Shown here: positions 8,953-19,200 of the stretch, in pieces
Position numbering within the stretch: the stretch's first letter is position 1
Layout: each line of letters starts with the position of its first letter
Source: Tuwongella immobilis
GTDB lineage: Bacteria; Planctomycetota; Planctomycetia; Gemmatales; Gemmataceae
Direction of reading: 5' to 3'
Length of the DNA stretch: 64,000 nt
Assembly (NCBI RefSeq): GCF_901538355.1
Contig: NZ_LR593887.1
Location: 558,001-622,000, forward strand
Made by a program: the position numbers and the translations under genes
The notes under the pieces: model-generated
What the model saw: the letters and a program-made list of their open reading frames with translations, nothing else
Told to the model about the DNA's origin: nothing
The model's database searches: none

Positions 8953-9734
8953 ATCAAGCGGCGATCAGTTCCCCGACGTCGAATCGGCCGCAAGATCCGC
9001 TGGCCCGGTTGGATATGCCGCGTGCAGCGGTCATTCCCCGAGCGGCGGCGGATCAGTTGGCCGCGTTTCGCACGCATGCGGATCTTCGCTATCGCATCAT
9101 CCATGAGGCGGTTTGGCTGTTTTGGTCGCAGCCCAATCGCGCTTGGATGGAAACGCTGTTGGCCGTCGCCGGGGCACGCTTCTTTGTGCCACAATCGGAA
9201 CGCTGGCACGTCTGGGGGGAATCGCTGCCGACAAGCGAAGTCCCCGATTCCAGCGAGGCACGCCCGTTGGATGGGCTGGTGATTCCCGGTGTGCTGACCT
9301 CGATTCCGGCGTCAGAATTCCCGATCCCGCGAGAACGACTGCAATTGGTCCCCGATACGATTGGCAAACCCCGGCCGATCAGCGCCATGCTGGTGGAACT
9401 GTCAAGTCTGGCGCGATGGGCCGAGCAGACCATCGGTACCGACTTGGCGCGATTTCGAGCGGCCATATCACGCGATCGGGTGATTCTGCGCGGGCGAGAT
9501 CTGCCGTTGATCGGCGAAGAAGTCCGTTTTTGGGGCGAACGGCTGCTTCTGCCATTGTGTTGGACATTGGAGCCGACCTGGGACGAACGAACCCTGCTGG
9601 AATTATGGCAGGTCGATGCCAGCGAGATTGTGCTGCTGCAAACCAGCGAAGTGGTGCGGATTTCGCTGGAGTCGTTCCAGCCGCTCAGTCTGGGCGGACT
9701 TCGATTGGAGATGCGCTCGCGGGGGCGGTCATGA
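8949..9734 (+). CDS. bpX-type component of the ternary system (bpX5-like)
   Basis: A 261-residue soluble protein without recognisable catalytic residues. It has a Trp-rich N-terminal half (IIHEAVWLFWSQPNRAWME, WHVWGESLP) and a beta-rich C-terminal part (ISRDRVILRGRDLPLIGEEV, LLPLCWTLEPTWDE). It is locked in the operon by ATGA overlaps at both ends (with moxR and with the vWA gene), which argues for equimolar synthesis of interacting subunits. Assignment to bpX5 rests on operon position and recall, not on a search. Confidence 0.65.
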   Translation: MNQAAISSPTSNRPQDPLARLDMPRAAVIPRAAADQLAAFRTHADLRYRIIHEAVWLFWSQPNRAWMETLLAVAGARFFVPQSERWHVWGESLPTSEVPDSSEARPLDGLVIPGVLTSIPASEFPIPRERLQLVPDTIGKPRPISAMLVELSSLARWAEQTIGTDLARFRAAISRDRVILRGRDLPLIGEEVRFWGERLLLPLCWTLEPTWDERTLLELWQVDASEIVLLQTSEVVRISLESFQPLSLGGLRLEMRSRGRS

Positions 9735-12625
9735 TTGATCCCTATCGCAGTTATTTGACGATTCCCGCGCCGGTTGCGCTGTGGCTGGGCGGCGTCACCT
9801 GGTCCGCCACGGGCGAAGCGCTGGAATGGCCCGATGGGCGCACCTTTGCACTCACGCCGCAAATTGCGTTATTTCTGGAGGGATTCGCCATGCAAAAGCG
9901 GGTGATTCCCTTTGGGCAGATCGTTGTGTTGCTGGCGTGTTTGGGCCTGAATCGCCAGGCCGAGCAAGAAGGCACCCTGGGCGGGGAGGCGGTGGGATGT
10001 CCGCCCCTGTTTGCGGAGGTATTTCGGCAAACCGGCTCCCAATTGCGCAACGCCGGCGCACTGGCGGGAATGCTCTGCCTGGGCATTCCGCCAGCGCATC
10101 GCGTGCCGGATGGCGGCGGTCGAGCCGTGGCCAGTTGGCTGCAGCAATCGATGTCGCTGGCAACGCTGAGCGTGTCCGATTCCACGACCGTGGTGGAACT
10201 TCCGCGATTATCGCCGCTGGAATTCTATCAACGCATGCGTGCCGGCTGGGAGCGGCTGAGCATTGCCGAGCGCATTCATTGGTTCCAGCATGGCCGCGCC
10301 CCGTTGCCGGAAGTCCCCACCGAGGCGGTGCAACCCGTGGTGGAAGTGCGGCCCACTGCCCAGGAAATGCTCACGGAACTCCTCCAAGAACGCACACGGT
10401 TGAAGCCGGCCCGGCATTTGATGCCACATTTGCAATCGGCTCTGAGTTTTCCGCCACGGAAGTTGGAATCGTCGGAATTGCCGTCGGGCGGGTATTCCGA
10501 TGTGACCAATCGCGGGACACCGGATCGGCTGTTGCTGAGTCAATTTGCGCTCGATGCCGAGGAACTCATTCGCCGGTTTGCGGAGCGGGAGTTGTTGTAT
10601 CATCGCCGCGAAGAATCGCCGCAATCGCACGATGAGACCTTGCTGGTGGTGCTGGATCAAGGCGTGCGAACCTGGGGGAATGTGCGGCTGGGGTTGACGG
10701 CGGCAGTGGCCGTGCTGCTGAATTTGGGCGACCAGCGTGGCATGCGGTTGGAATTGGTCGTCTCCAGCGATCCCGAGAAACGCTATTCCCTGGATGAACT
10801 CGCATTGGCCGAATTGGGCGATCTGCTGGAAGATGCCTCGCTACAACGCTTGCCATTGGCGGCCGTGCAAGGATTATTCCGCGATGCTGAATCGACGCAT
10901 GTTGATCTGGTGGTGTTGACGCATCCGCGCAGTTTGGCCGAAATGCAACAATCCGGGTGGATGCAGGCGATTCCGGCGGATGTGCGATGCTTCGGGCTGC
11001 TGCTGGACGAGACGGGATTACTCCAATTCGGGCCAATTCCCGACGGGCAACTGCAAGTGCGCTCCCGATGCCAACTGCAATGGGATTTCCCCGATGAATC
11101 AGACGCTCCCGAACCCGAGTCCGACGATGGCCGTTGGACCGGGCAGGCCAAGGGCTTTCAGACGCCGTTTTCGCTGCCGTTGTCGGGGGAAATCAGTGGC
11201 CTTTTTTGGACGATCCCCGATGAGCATTTGTTGGTCGTGACGAATCGATCGGAGCTGATTCTGGTCCGGTCGCCCGTGAACAATGCCGATGCTCCGATCG
11301 ATTCGCAAGTGGTGCTGCAAGGGCAAAAACTGCCGCAATTTATGTGCATGCCCCGCCACGATGTGGTGCCATTCGATTTTGTGATGGCCGGTATCGGCGA
11401 GATCTTTTTGGGCATCCATCTGCCGATTCGGGAACGCGAACCGACCGAGCAACCGGTGCTGCTGCGTCTGAATTATGAGCGTCGCACTCTGCATCAACTG
11501 GCATTGGATCGCAGTCGCGGTCGTTGGATGCTGGACAGTGATGCGAATATCGTCCACTGGAATGAGTTCCGCACGATTCGCATTGCGCCGAATTCGCTGG
11601 AGATTCTGTCGCGGGGCGGTCATCGCGATCCCTCCGCTGGCATTTCGTCGGGGATGGTTCGGAGTCGATTTGCATCGGCGAGCTCCCCCCGCCCAAGTCA
11701 GCTGGAGCCACCCATCGGGATTCCATTGGCGATGCAACGCCAGTGGCAATCTCCGACTTGGCCGAAAGAGAATCCCGTCTCGGAAGTGGAGTTGGAGTGC
11801 GATTGTCTGCGGCCCGACGATCGCTTGACCCTGCACGTGGCGGGGCATCTCGAACTGCATGGCAGCCAGCCCATGCGAATCGATGTCAAAGACGACGGGA
11901 TCGTGACGCTGCAGGATTGCTCGTTTGGCCGGGCGGTGCTTCGGCATCCGATTCTGGTGGTGCCAATCTATGTGCCGCGTCGCTTCCCGAATCCGGTATC
12001 GGTGTGGGTTTTCCGGCTGCCGACTTCGGAATTGCCGCAATTGGGAATTCGCGTCTTGCGGCACAATGCCGGAACGTGGATGCCTCCGATTGCCTTGAAT
12101 CTGGATGGCAGCCGAATGGCGTGGATGCCGACGGTTGATCGGCTCGAAATTCTCAATCCGCTGGATGGAACGCTATTTGTTGGGTCGGAGATGAATCCCG
12201 AAATGACCATCGAGCGAGTCGTCTTTCGAGACGGGATGATTCGCGTGGAAACATCGAGATTCGTGTATGAAATCGCCTGGGGATCGCCCGTGTTGCGCGT
12301 GAATAGCTGGCCGAAAGACGAGGCTCCCGAGCTGTTCGGCGAATCGGCATCGGCGGCGGTCACGGAGGCACCCAACGGATTTTGGCGCGTGAGCACGACA
12401 CTCATGGGGCGATTGCAACTTTGCGGCGATTTGCAGGGAAATTGGTTCTTGCGGCGGGAAAGTGTCCGCGAGCATTTTGTGATCCGAGTTAGTGGCGGAT
12501 CGCTCGATCTGTTGGCTCCCGATGGCGAGTATTTCGGGGAGAGGAACAATCGGCCCGAGCATGCCAAACTGGTGTCCGCGCGTCAAATGCGGCAGATTAT
12601 CCATCGCTTTTTTGAAACGACCTGA
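9731..12625 (+). CDS. vWA-like domain / beta-propeller protein of the ternary system
   Basis: A 964-residue protein. Residues 1-270 form an N-terminal region (IPAPVALWLGGVTWSATGEA). A vWA-like domain starts near residue 301 with LLVVLDQGVRTWGN, where DxGxRTW replaces the DxSxS metal-binding (MIDAS) signature, so canonical metal binding may be altered. From about residue 470 the sequence is repetitive beta structure consistent with one or two propellers (repeated xLxxSRCQLQWD, LLVVTNRSELILVRS, RWMLDSDANIVHWNEF). The ATG overlaps the previous stop (ATGA). It is the likely substrate or partner of the MoxR ATPase. The system is proposed to act in conflict or regulation; its target is unknown. Confidence 0.75.
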   Translation: MIDPYRSYLTIPAPVALWLGGVTWSATGEALEWPDGRTFALTPQIALFLEGFAMQKRVIPFGQIVVLLACLGLNRQAEQEGTLGGEAVGCPPLFAEVFRQTGSQLRNAGALAGMLCLGIPPAHRVPDGGGRAVASWLQQSMSLATLSVSDSTTVVELPRLSPLEFYQRMRAGWERLSIAERIHWFQHGRAPLPEVPTEAVQPVVEVRPTAQEMLTELLQERTRLKPARHLMPHLQSALSFPPRKLESSELPSGGYSDVTNRGTPDRLLLSQFALDAEELIRRFAERELLYHRREESPQSHDETLLVVLDQGVRTWGNVRLGLTAAVAVLLNLGDQRGMRLELVVSSDPEKRYSLDELALAELGDLLEDASLQRLPLAAVQGLFRDAESTHVDLVVLTHPRSLAEMQQSGWMQAIPADVRCFGLLLDETGLLQFGPIPDGQLQVRSRCQLQWDFPDESDAPEPESDDGRWTGQAKGFQTPFSLPLSGEISGLFWTIPDEHLLVVTNRSELILVRSPVNNADAPIDSQVVLQGQKLPQFMCMPRHDVVPFDFVMAGIGEIFLGIHLPIREREPTEQPVLLRLNYERRTLHQLALDRSRGRWMLDSDANIVHWNEFRTIRIAPNSLEILSRGGHRDPSAGISSGMVRSRFASASSPRPSQLEPPIGIPLAMQRQWQSPTWPKENPVSEVELECDCLRPDDRLTLHVAGHLELHGSQPMRIDVKDDGIVTLQDCSFGRAVLRHPILVVPIYVPRRFPNPVSVWVFRLPTSELPQLGIRVLRHNAGTWMPPIALNLDGSRMAWMPTVDRLEILNPLDGTLFVGSEMNPEMTIERVVFRDGMIRVETSRFVYEIAWGSPVLRVNSWPKDEAPELFGESASAAVTEAPNGFWRVSTTLMGRLQLCGDLQGNWFLRRESVREHFVIRVSGGSLDLLAPDGEYFGERNNRPEHAKLVSARQMRQIIHRFFETT

Positions 12626-12643
12626 GCCGATTCGGGGGGAACG

Positions 12644-15385
12644 ATGCTGACGTATACGCTGCGATATCGTGAGCCGACCGAAACTGCGCTGGGGTTGTTG
12701 CTGCTGGGGCATTCGGTGGTGACGCTGCGGGCGGTGCTGACGCGACTGGGGACACACCCCTGGCCGGGAATTTTCCGGGTTGCCGATGGCTTTCTGCTTC
12801 GGCCAGCGGGTGGCACGCGGCTGACCATTCCCGGAACAATCCGCCTGCGGGTGGTTGCCGAGCGATTGTGGATGCCCATTGATGCCGAGCTGCTCCCGGC
12901 GTTGCATCCCGAGGAACAATCGGCGTTGGTGCGCTCGCGTGGGGTGATTGTGCTGCCCGGCGGTCGCGTATTGGAATTCGATCCGCAGCAGCCGATTTTG
13001 CCCAGCGATTTGCTGGAAACGCCCCCGCTTCTGCCCAGCGAATGGCGACCACTGCTGAACTTGGAGCCGCTCCCGGATGGCCTCACCCGTTTGGAGCGAT
13101 TATTCCCCGCAGCCTCCGCGGATTCGGTCTTGCAGCCGCCAGACGATCCCATCGCCAGCGAGCCAATCGAACCCAGCGATGCGCCCACACGTCAGGAGCA
13201 AATCACCGCGCGAATTCGGCTGGCCACGGGGAAATTCCTGATGGCGGCTGGTCAGATGCTGGGGATGCGCTCGTTGGCCCAGCGCGGTGCGGAGATGGTG
13301 CAGCGGGCCATGCAGCAAGCTCCGACGTTGATGCGCGAGGTGGTCGGTACTCAGGCGGCGAGTATTGCCGAGCTGCTGAAACGCTTCGAATCCGGCAATT
13401 TGGACGATGCGTTACGACACGCCATTCCCATTGATTCTTCGGGGGCACCGAACTCGGCGACGAATTCCGCTCGACGCGATTTTCGCTTGCCGGAACGATC
13501 GATTCGCTATTCGCTGTCGGATTTATTGCGAGGCAATTCCGGCGGTGGCGGTGGGGGGACGTGGACGCTGGAATCATCGCAATATCAGCAATTGCGCGAT
13601 GCCTACTATCGAGCCGCGACTTTGGCGCAATCGCAAGGCGATTTCCGGCGGGCCGCGCTGATCTTCGGCAAATTGCTCGACGATGTCGCCCAGGCCGCGC
13701 GGGTGTTGTCGCAGGGCGGATACCACCGCGATGCCGCGATTTTGTACCGCGATCGGCTCCATCAGCTCGAACATGCCCTGCGGGAATTTTCCCTCGCGGG
13801 GGATTGGACCGAGGCACTCAAAATCGCCGAGCGATTGCAGGCTTTCGAGCGCATGGGCATCATTTTGCGGCAGTTGGGCCAATTCGAGGCCGCCGATCGC
13901 GCCTTTCTGCGCGCCGCTGAGGCGAAAATCGAGAAATTTCACGACTATCTCGGGGCGGCCACGCTGGTGATGCAGCAAACCGGCCGCTACGAGTGGGGAG
14001 CCGCGATTTTCCAACGCGGGTGGAACCGCCGAGACAAGAGCCTTTCCGATTCGGCATCGGCCATCGGGTGTGCCATTCGATTGAGTGAGTTTCTCGCCTT
14101 CGCACAACCCCGCACGCCGCTGCTCCAATTGTTGGATGAAGTCGATGCCTGGCTGGTATCTTCGGGCAGCGAGAAACTCGCCACACAATGGTATCATCAC
14201 CTGCCGCGACTGGCGGAACTCCCGGTCTTGCAGGAACTTCGGGCGGATCTTCGGGATCGTGCGCTCGTGGGGTTGGCCCGATTCTTGCAGGAACATGCCC
14301 AGACGGAATCCAAGCGTGGCGGAATCGTGGGGCGATTGTTCGTCCGCGATGCCGATTGGCCCGCCGAGATGGTCCGCGATGCGGAATTCGCACTCACCAC
14401 CGCCATTCAACGCCGAAAACGACTCGAATCGCCTCGCTCCCGCGTGTTGTGGGTGCAGTTGACCCGCTCGCGCGTCGATGCCTATGCGAAGACTCCGCAG
14501 GCGCTCGCCGTCGCCGCTCGCGGCGAACTCGTCGTCCACCGTGGGGCCAATCTCGTGGCTTCCCGTTGCGATGGCCGCAGTAGCATTCCGGTGCAGCAAG
14601 TTGCGTGCAATCTCACCGGCGATAACGTCGTTTTGCTCACCGAAGTGGCCAGCGAAATCGATTCCGGGACCGAACTCGAACCGCGACTGGCACTCATCGG
14701 CTATTCCTCCGCCGGTCGCACCGAGATGCATCTCGCGGGCCGATACGATTTCGATTTGTCCGCCGAATCCACGGTTCGATTGCTGCCGCAAATCCGCCTC
14801 GTCGCCAATGCCCAACGGGTGGAACTCGCCAGCGAATCGATTCGCTGGTGGCTCGCCGCCCCCAGTTTGCAAATGCTGCAAGAATTCCCCGCTGGCGATG
14901 GCGAAATTCCGCATTTGAGCTTTGAAGTGACGCGGCAGGCCGGTGTGCGAGAACTGCGAATCTGCGGCAGTATCGCCGAACTGGGCGACCAACGGGTCAA
15001 TCTGGGCTATTGGCCGCAAAAAGCGGTCATCAGCCAGCCGAGCATTCAAACCGTGCTGATCGCCGCAGTCACCGAAGCGGGCGAACTGTATCTGACGCAA
15101 TTGCTTCTCGAGCCCAATCGCCTCTTGGAAGATCGCGTTCTGCGACGCAAAGACGCGGTGCAATTCGTTGATGTGGAATTCCTGCCGAATCAACGTCTCG
15201 CCGTCCTCACCGCCGACCGCCGCATTCTCTTCCTGCGCTGGAGCCGCGAAGGACTCCACGAAGCCGAACCCAGCCAAGCCCTAGAATCCCCGCATCTCCC
15301 GCTAGCGTGTGCGTTTTTCCCCCTGCAATCCGAACTCGCGCTCCTGTTCGATTCCGGCCAACTCGCCATCCTCCCCATCGGCTGA
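12644..15385 (+). CDS. bpX6-like / TPR-like / beta-propeller protein of the ternary system
   Basis: A 913-residue protein, last in the operon, 18 bases after the vWA gene. It has an N-terminal beta-rich module (residues 1-120, bpX6-like by position and recall), an amphipathic Met/Ala/Gln-rich stretch (about 200-255), a run of six Gly near 303, then helical TPR-like repeats from about 310 to 470 (YRAATLAQSQGDFRRAALIF, LAGDWTEALKIAERLQAFER, LRQLGQFEAADRAFLRAAEA). After a helical linker a propeller-like region runs from about 620 to the end. It probably scaffolds the complex. No signal peptide is visible, so a cytoplasmic assembly is inferred. Confidence 0.7.
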   Translation: MLTYTLRYREPTETALGLLLLGHSVVTLRAVLTRLGTHPWPGIFRVADGFLLRPAGGTRLTIPGTIRLRVVAERLWMPIDAELLPALHPEEQSALVRSRGVIVLPGGRVLEFDPQQPILPSDLLETPPLLPSEWRPLLNLEPLPDGLTRLERLFPAASADSVLQPPDDPIASEPIEPSDAPTRQEQITARIRLATGKFLMAAGQMLGMRSLAQRGAEMVQRAMQQAPTLMREVVGTQAASIAELLKRFESGNLDDALRHAIPIDSSGAPNSATNSARRDFRLPERSIRYSLSDLLRGNSGGGGGGTWTLESSQYQQLRDAYYRAATLAQSQGDFRRAALIFGKLLDDVAQAARVLSQGGYHRDAAILYRDRLHQLEHALREFSLAGDWTEALKIAERLQAFERMGIILRQLGQFEAADRAFLRAAEAKIEKFHDYLGAATLVMQQTGRYEWGAAIFQRGWNRRDKSLSDSASAIGCAIRLSEFLAFAQPRTPLLQLLDEVDAWLVSSGSEKLATQWYHHLPRLAELPVLQELRADLRDRALVGLARFLQEHAQTESKRGGIVGRLFVRDADWPAEMVRDAEFALTTAIQRRKRLESPRSRVLWVQLTRSRVDAYAKTPQALAVAARGELVVHRGANLVASRCDGRSSIPVQQVACNLTGDNVVLLTEVASEIDSGTELEPRLALIGYSSAGRTEMHLAGRYDFDLSAESTVRLLPQIRLVANAQRVELASESIRWWLAAPSLQMLQEFPAGDGEIPHLSFEVTRQAGVRELRICGSIAELGDQRVNLGYWPQKAVISQPSIQTVLIAAVTEAGELYLTQLLLEPNRLLEDRVLRRKDAVQFVDVEFLPNQRLAVLTADRRILFLRWSREGLHEAEPSQALESPHLPLACAFFPLQSELALLFDSGQLAILPIG

Positions 15386-15495
15386 TCCGCGGCGGCGATC
15401 CCCTCTGCGGCACGCGGCCCAATCGTCACCCCACGGCAATCTTGGCTGAAGGCCAAGCGAGGCCGCCGACTGTGTTTCGGTTGATGGAATTCTGA

Positions 15496-15663
15496 GTGGT
15501 ATTCACCGACCTCAACAAAGATGGCATCTCGGAGCGGGTGATCGGGGCTGGCCGAGGCGGCGGTCTGCGTGGCCGCGTCGTCGATGCCGACCTTGCCGAG
15601 GAGCTGAACTTCTTCGCCTTTGATCTCGATCAACGCAGAATTGTGATCCTCAGTTGGTTGTGA
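15496..15663 (+). pseudogene. relic of the 3' end of the FG-GAP surface-protein gene
   Basis: This frame reads VFTDLNKDGISERVIGAGRG and then DLAEELNFFAFDLDQR before stopping, nearly the same as the last ~45 codons of the FG-GAP gene at 19.1-19.28 kb. The two share an uninterrupted identical run of about 45 bases (ACCTTGCCGAGG onward). There is a stop just upstream and no start, so it is a remnant of a deleted paralogue or of a duplication. Confidence 0.8.
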
Positions 15664-16220
15664 GCTAGCTCATCGAAAAAGCGCAGATAGCAAACAAGTT
15701 ACGAAATAAGGTGTGGAAATTATTTTTCCGGTTTGGCTCGCATCAGATCATGGGTGACAATTGATGATTGCTGATAAGTTTTTTTGCGGGCAGATCGGTT
15801 GTTTGGATAGACAAATCTAGTTATTTTGGTGGATTTGGATTTCTAGTTTTCGAATTGTCTGACTATCGATTTGTATTGTTGGGAGTAATTTGGGTTCATA
15901 GTACACATTTTGCTCGAGAGCCTGCCAATATGGCAGTCATTCTTCCATTTTTTCAGATTGCATCCATGATGATTCCCATCAATGGGAAAATGAAATATTC
16001 TGCGTCAGCAAGAAATTATACATATAGTGAAAAATATTTTCAATTTTTCAAGATTGCCGACAAAAAAGTTTCTGCTTGATGCTGGTAATTTAGCCACCTC
16101 GACGTATATTTGTGTTTGTGGCGTCGATGAAAAAATCGGTACGCTCATGTCCAGGTTGGTAAAATTCTATACTTTTCGATTTTCTTTTTGGTGTTGTTGT
16201 ATCGAGTGAAGGAATTAGCT
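15664..16220. other. AT-rich leader region without a supported gene
   Basis: About 560 bases of markedly AT-rich sequence in an otherwise GC-rich region. ORFs present (for example 15768-16079) lack ribosome sites and protein-like composition. It ends with AAGGA seven bases before a GTG at 16221. It probably contains the promoter and leader of the large exported protein; no clear -35/-10 pair could be fixed. Confidence 0.6.
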
Positions 16221-16233
16221 GTGAAAAAAAAAG
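16221..16233 (+). promoter_or_regulatory. GTG start followed by an A9 slippery tract, out of frame with the main ORF
   Basis: A GTG at 16221, with an ideal AAGGA site (16209-16213), is followed by nine A (16224-16232). In this frame translation stops after about 50 codons. Removal of one A would read GTG AAA AAA AAG and enter the large downstream frame as MKKKIPSRTKNSSSLATSV, a sensible basic N-terminus. This could be transcriptional slippage, phase variation or a sequencing error. Confidence 0.6.
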
Positions 16234-16263
16234 ATCCCGTCTCGCACGAAGAACTCGTCGTCA

Positions 16264-19200
16264 TTGGCAACTTCTGTTCCACATCCCCGACTTCTTTTGG
16301 AGAAAATGGAGGATCGCGTCACTCCGGCATTTGTCACTTTTGCCGGTGGCGAACTGACCATTGATTTCACCAGCGACAACCAAGTTGTGAATGTCGCAAC
16401 AAACGCGACGACAATCTCACTCTCGAGCAATTTCCCAGTGACAGGGGATGCGGGACCGTTCAATGTTGATGATGTGACGAGGATTGTTGTTATCGATTCG
16501 ACCTCGAAAGCCAACCAAGATATCAACCTGAATGGGAGCGTTGCATACACTCTCGCTGGTGGTTTGGATATCTCGGGTGTTGAGACGGTGACGTTCAACA
16601 CTCCGGTTACTGCAACTGGAAGCTCGGCGATTTCGGTGACTGCTCCACAGAACATCGTCGTGAATGGTGATCTGACTGGTGGGACCGGCGGATTGACGCT
16701 CAATGCACAAGGTTTGAATGAGTCGCTGAATACGATTGGTGTGATTGTCCAAAACGCAGCTCAGGTGAGCGCGACCGATACAGCCAGCGTCTCCGTCACT
16801 GGAAAAAGTGGCGGTGTCGGAAACTTCAACGTCGGTGTGTTGGTCCGGAATGGTACGATCACCTCGGGCGGTATGGGGACGGTCACCGTAACGGGCGTTG
16901 GTGGCGCTCCGTCTGCCGGTGGTTCAAACATTGGTGTGTGGGTCGATGATGGATTGGCGAAGATCACCTCTGGCGGCGGCAATGTCCTCGTCCAAGGCCA
17001 AGGCGGCGGCAATGCTGGCTTTGGGATCTTCAACCACGGGGTGCTTGTCCAATCCAATGCATTTGTCACCTCAGGTGGCAATGGCACGGTCACGATCACA
17101 GGTACCGCAGGGACTGGGAAGGGAGACCTCAATCACGGCGTGTTCGCCGAGGGAGGAAACATCAGTTCGGGGGGAACTGGCAGCATTATCGTGAACGGTA
17201 CTTCTGGTTCTGGCGATGGTTCCACGAACTTGGGAGTCGCTCTCAATTTCGGTGGCACAATTATTTCGGGCGGATCTGTGAGTATCACCGGCACCGGCAG
17301 TGGTGGCGGCGGCCCCCGAAACATTGGTCTCTGGATGGATGGCAGCAGCGAAATCACTGCAGGTGGCTCCGAGACGGTCACCATCAATGCTTCTGCTGGT
17401 AATGGTACAACTGGAGTAGAAAGTTTCGGAGCTTGGATCTTTTCCGGTTCGAAGATCACGTCAAACGGCGGTCCGATCGTTGCCACGTTCTCGGGCAACA
17501 CCAATTCCACGGCTGCGGAAGCGCTGCGGATTGAAGGCGGAGCATCCATCGTTTCGGGTAACGATGCACCGATCTCGATTACTACCGATAGTGTAAACAT
17601 TTTGAATGGCACGATAAACTCCGGTACCGGCACAACAACGATTCAGAATCGCACTGCAAACACGCCGATTGATCTTGGTGGTAAGGATGTCCTCTCAGGA
17701 TCGCTGACTCTTGGACTGTCTGAGGCAGAACTGGGCCGAATCACAGCGGGAACGCTGATCATTGGTCATTCCACGGCAGGACCGATCGCAATCAGCGACA
17801 ATATTGTGCGTACGAACGCCATTGATCTGCAACTGATCGGGCCATCGGTGCAAAGTCAGGTTACTGGTACCGATCTCGATTTAGCCGGGGGGACTCTTTC
17901 CTTTGGGCCGTCGATGAATTTGTTGGCCAACATTGACGGTGTCACTGTCGACACGGAATATGATCGACTCGCAGTCAATGGCAAAGTCAGTCTCTCGGGA
18001 TTATCCGTGCAGTTGAATGGATCGTATACACCGCAAGCGGGTGATACCTTTGATTTAATTGTTGGTACCAACGGTATCAGTGGAAGCTTCGCACAGTCCA
18101 CGACCATTCTGAACAGCGTCTCATTGAATCTGCAAACCACCAGCACCGCTGGTCAAGCTACGCTGCCGGCTACACCTCCAGTGACACCCCCGGTGACACC
18201 GCCAGTGACACCTCCAGTGACACCCCCGGTGACACCGCCAGTGACACCCCCGGTGACACCCCCGGTGACACCGCCAGTGACACCCCCGGTGACACCGCCA
18301 GTGACACCCCCGGCGACACCTCCAGTGACACCTCCAGTGACACCCCCGGCGACACCTCCAGTGACACCCCCGGTGACGCCGCCAGTGACGCCTCCGGTGA
18401 CGCCCCCGGTGACCAATCTGCCCAGTTTTACGATTGGTGCAGGTGTTGGGACTGTGCCGGAAGTAGTGCTGTACAACGCCAACGGCAGCGAGCGGGTGCG
18501 ATTCTTGGCCTACGAAGAATCGTTCCGCGGCGGCGTGACCGTGGCGACTGGCGATCTCGACGGCGACGGAATCCGCGACTTTGTGACGGGTACCGGCAAT
18601 GGCGGCGGTCCGCGCGTGCGGGTGTTCAACGGCATCGATGGATCGGTGATGGCGGATTTCCTGGCCTACGAAGACTCGTTCCGTGGTGGCGTCTGGGTGA
18701 CGATCGGCGATTGGGACGGTGACGGAACCAATGAAATCATCACCGGTGCGGGTGTTGGTGGTGGGCCACGCGTGCGAATCTTCACGATGGACGGCACCGA
18801 ACGGGCGAATTTCTTCACAGCGGAAAGTTCGTTGCGGCAGGGCGTTACCGTCGCTGCAGCCGATTTCGACGGCGACGGTGCCAGCGAAATCGTCACGGGT
18901 GTCGGCAGCGAGGTGCTGATTTTCGCCGGAAAGACGCTGTCATTGACGCGACGATTTGATAGCGGTATTTCTGGCCCGGTGACGGTGACGGCGGATTCGA
19001 ACGAATTGTTCGTCGGCGCCGGCCCCGGCTCGACGGAACTGCGGGCATTCACCCCCGAAGGCATCGCAATCACGGGTGGCACCGCGTTCGAGTCTAACTT
19101 TGTTGGCGGCGCTCGCGTGGCGTTCGTCGATCTCGATGGAGATGGCGTTTCGGAGCGTGTGATCGGGGCTGGCCAGGGCGGTGGACCCCGAATTCGCGTC

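Noticed and set aside
13574-15277. A 567-codon antisense ORF inside the TPR/propeller gene.
   Set aside because: No ribosome site, composition typical of antisense shadows, and the plus-strand frame is a convincing protein.
15768-16079. A 103-codon ORF in the AT-rich leader.
   Set aside because: No ribosome site, no domain, and composition tracks the local AT richness.
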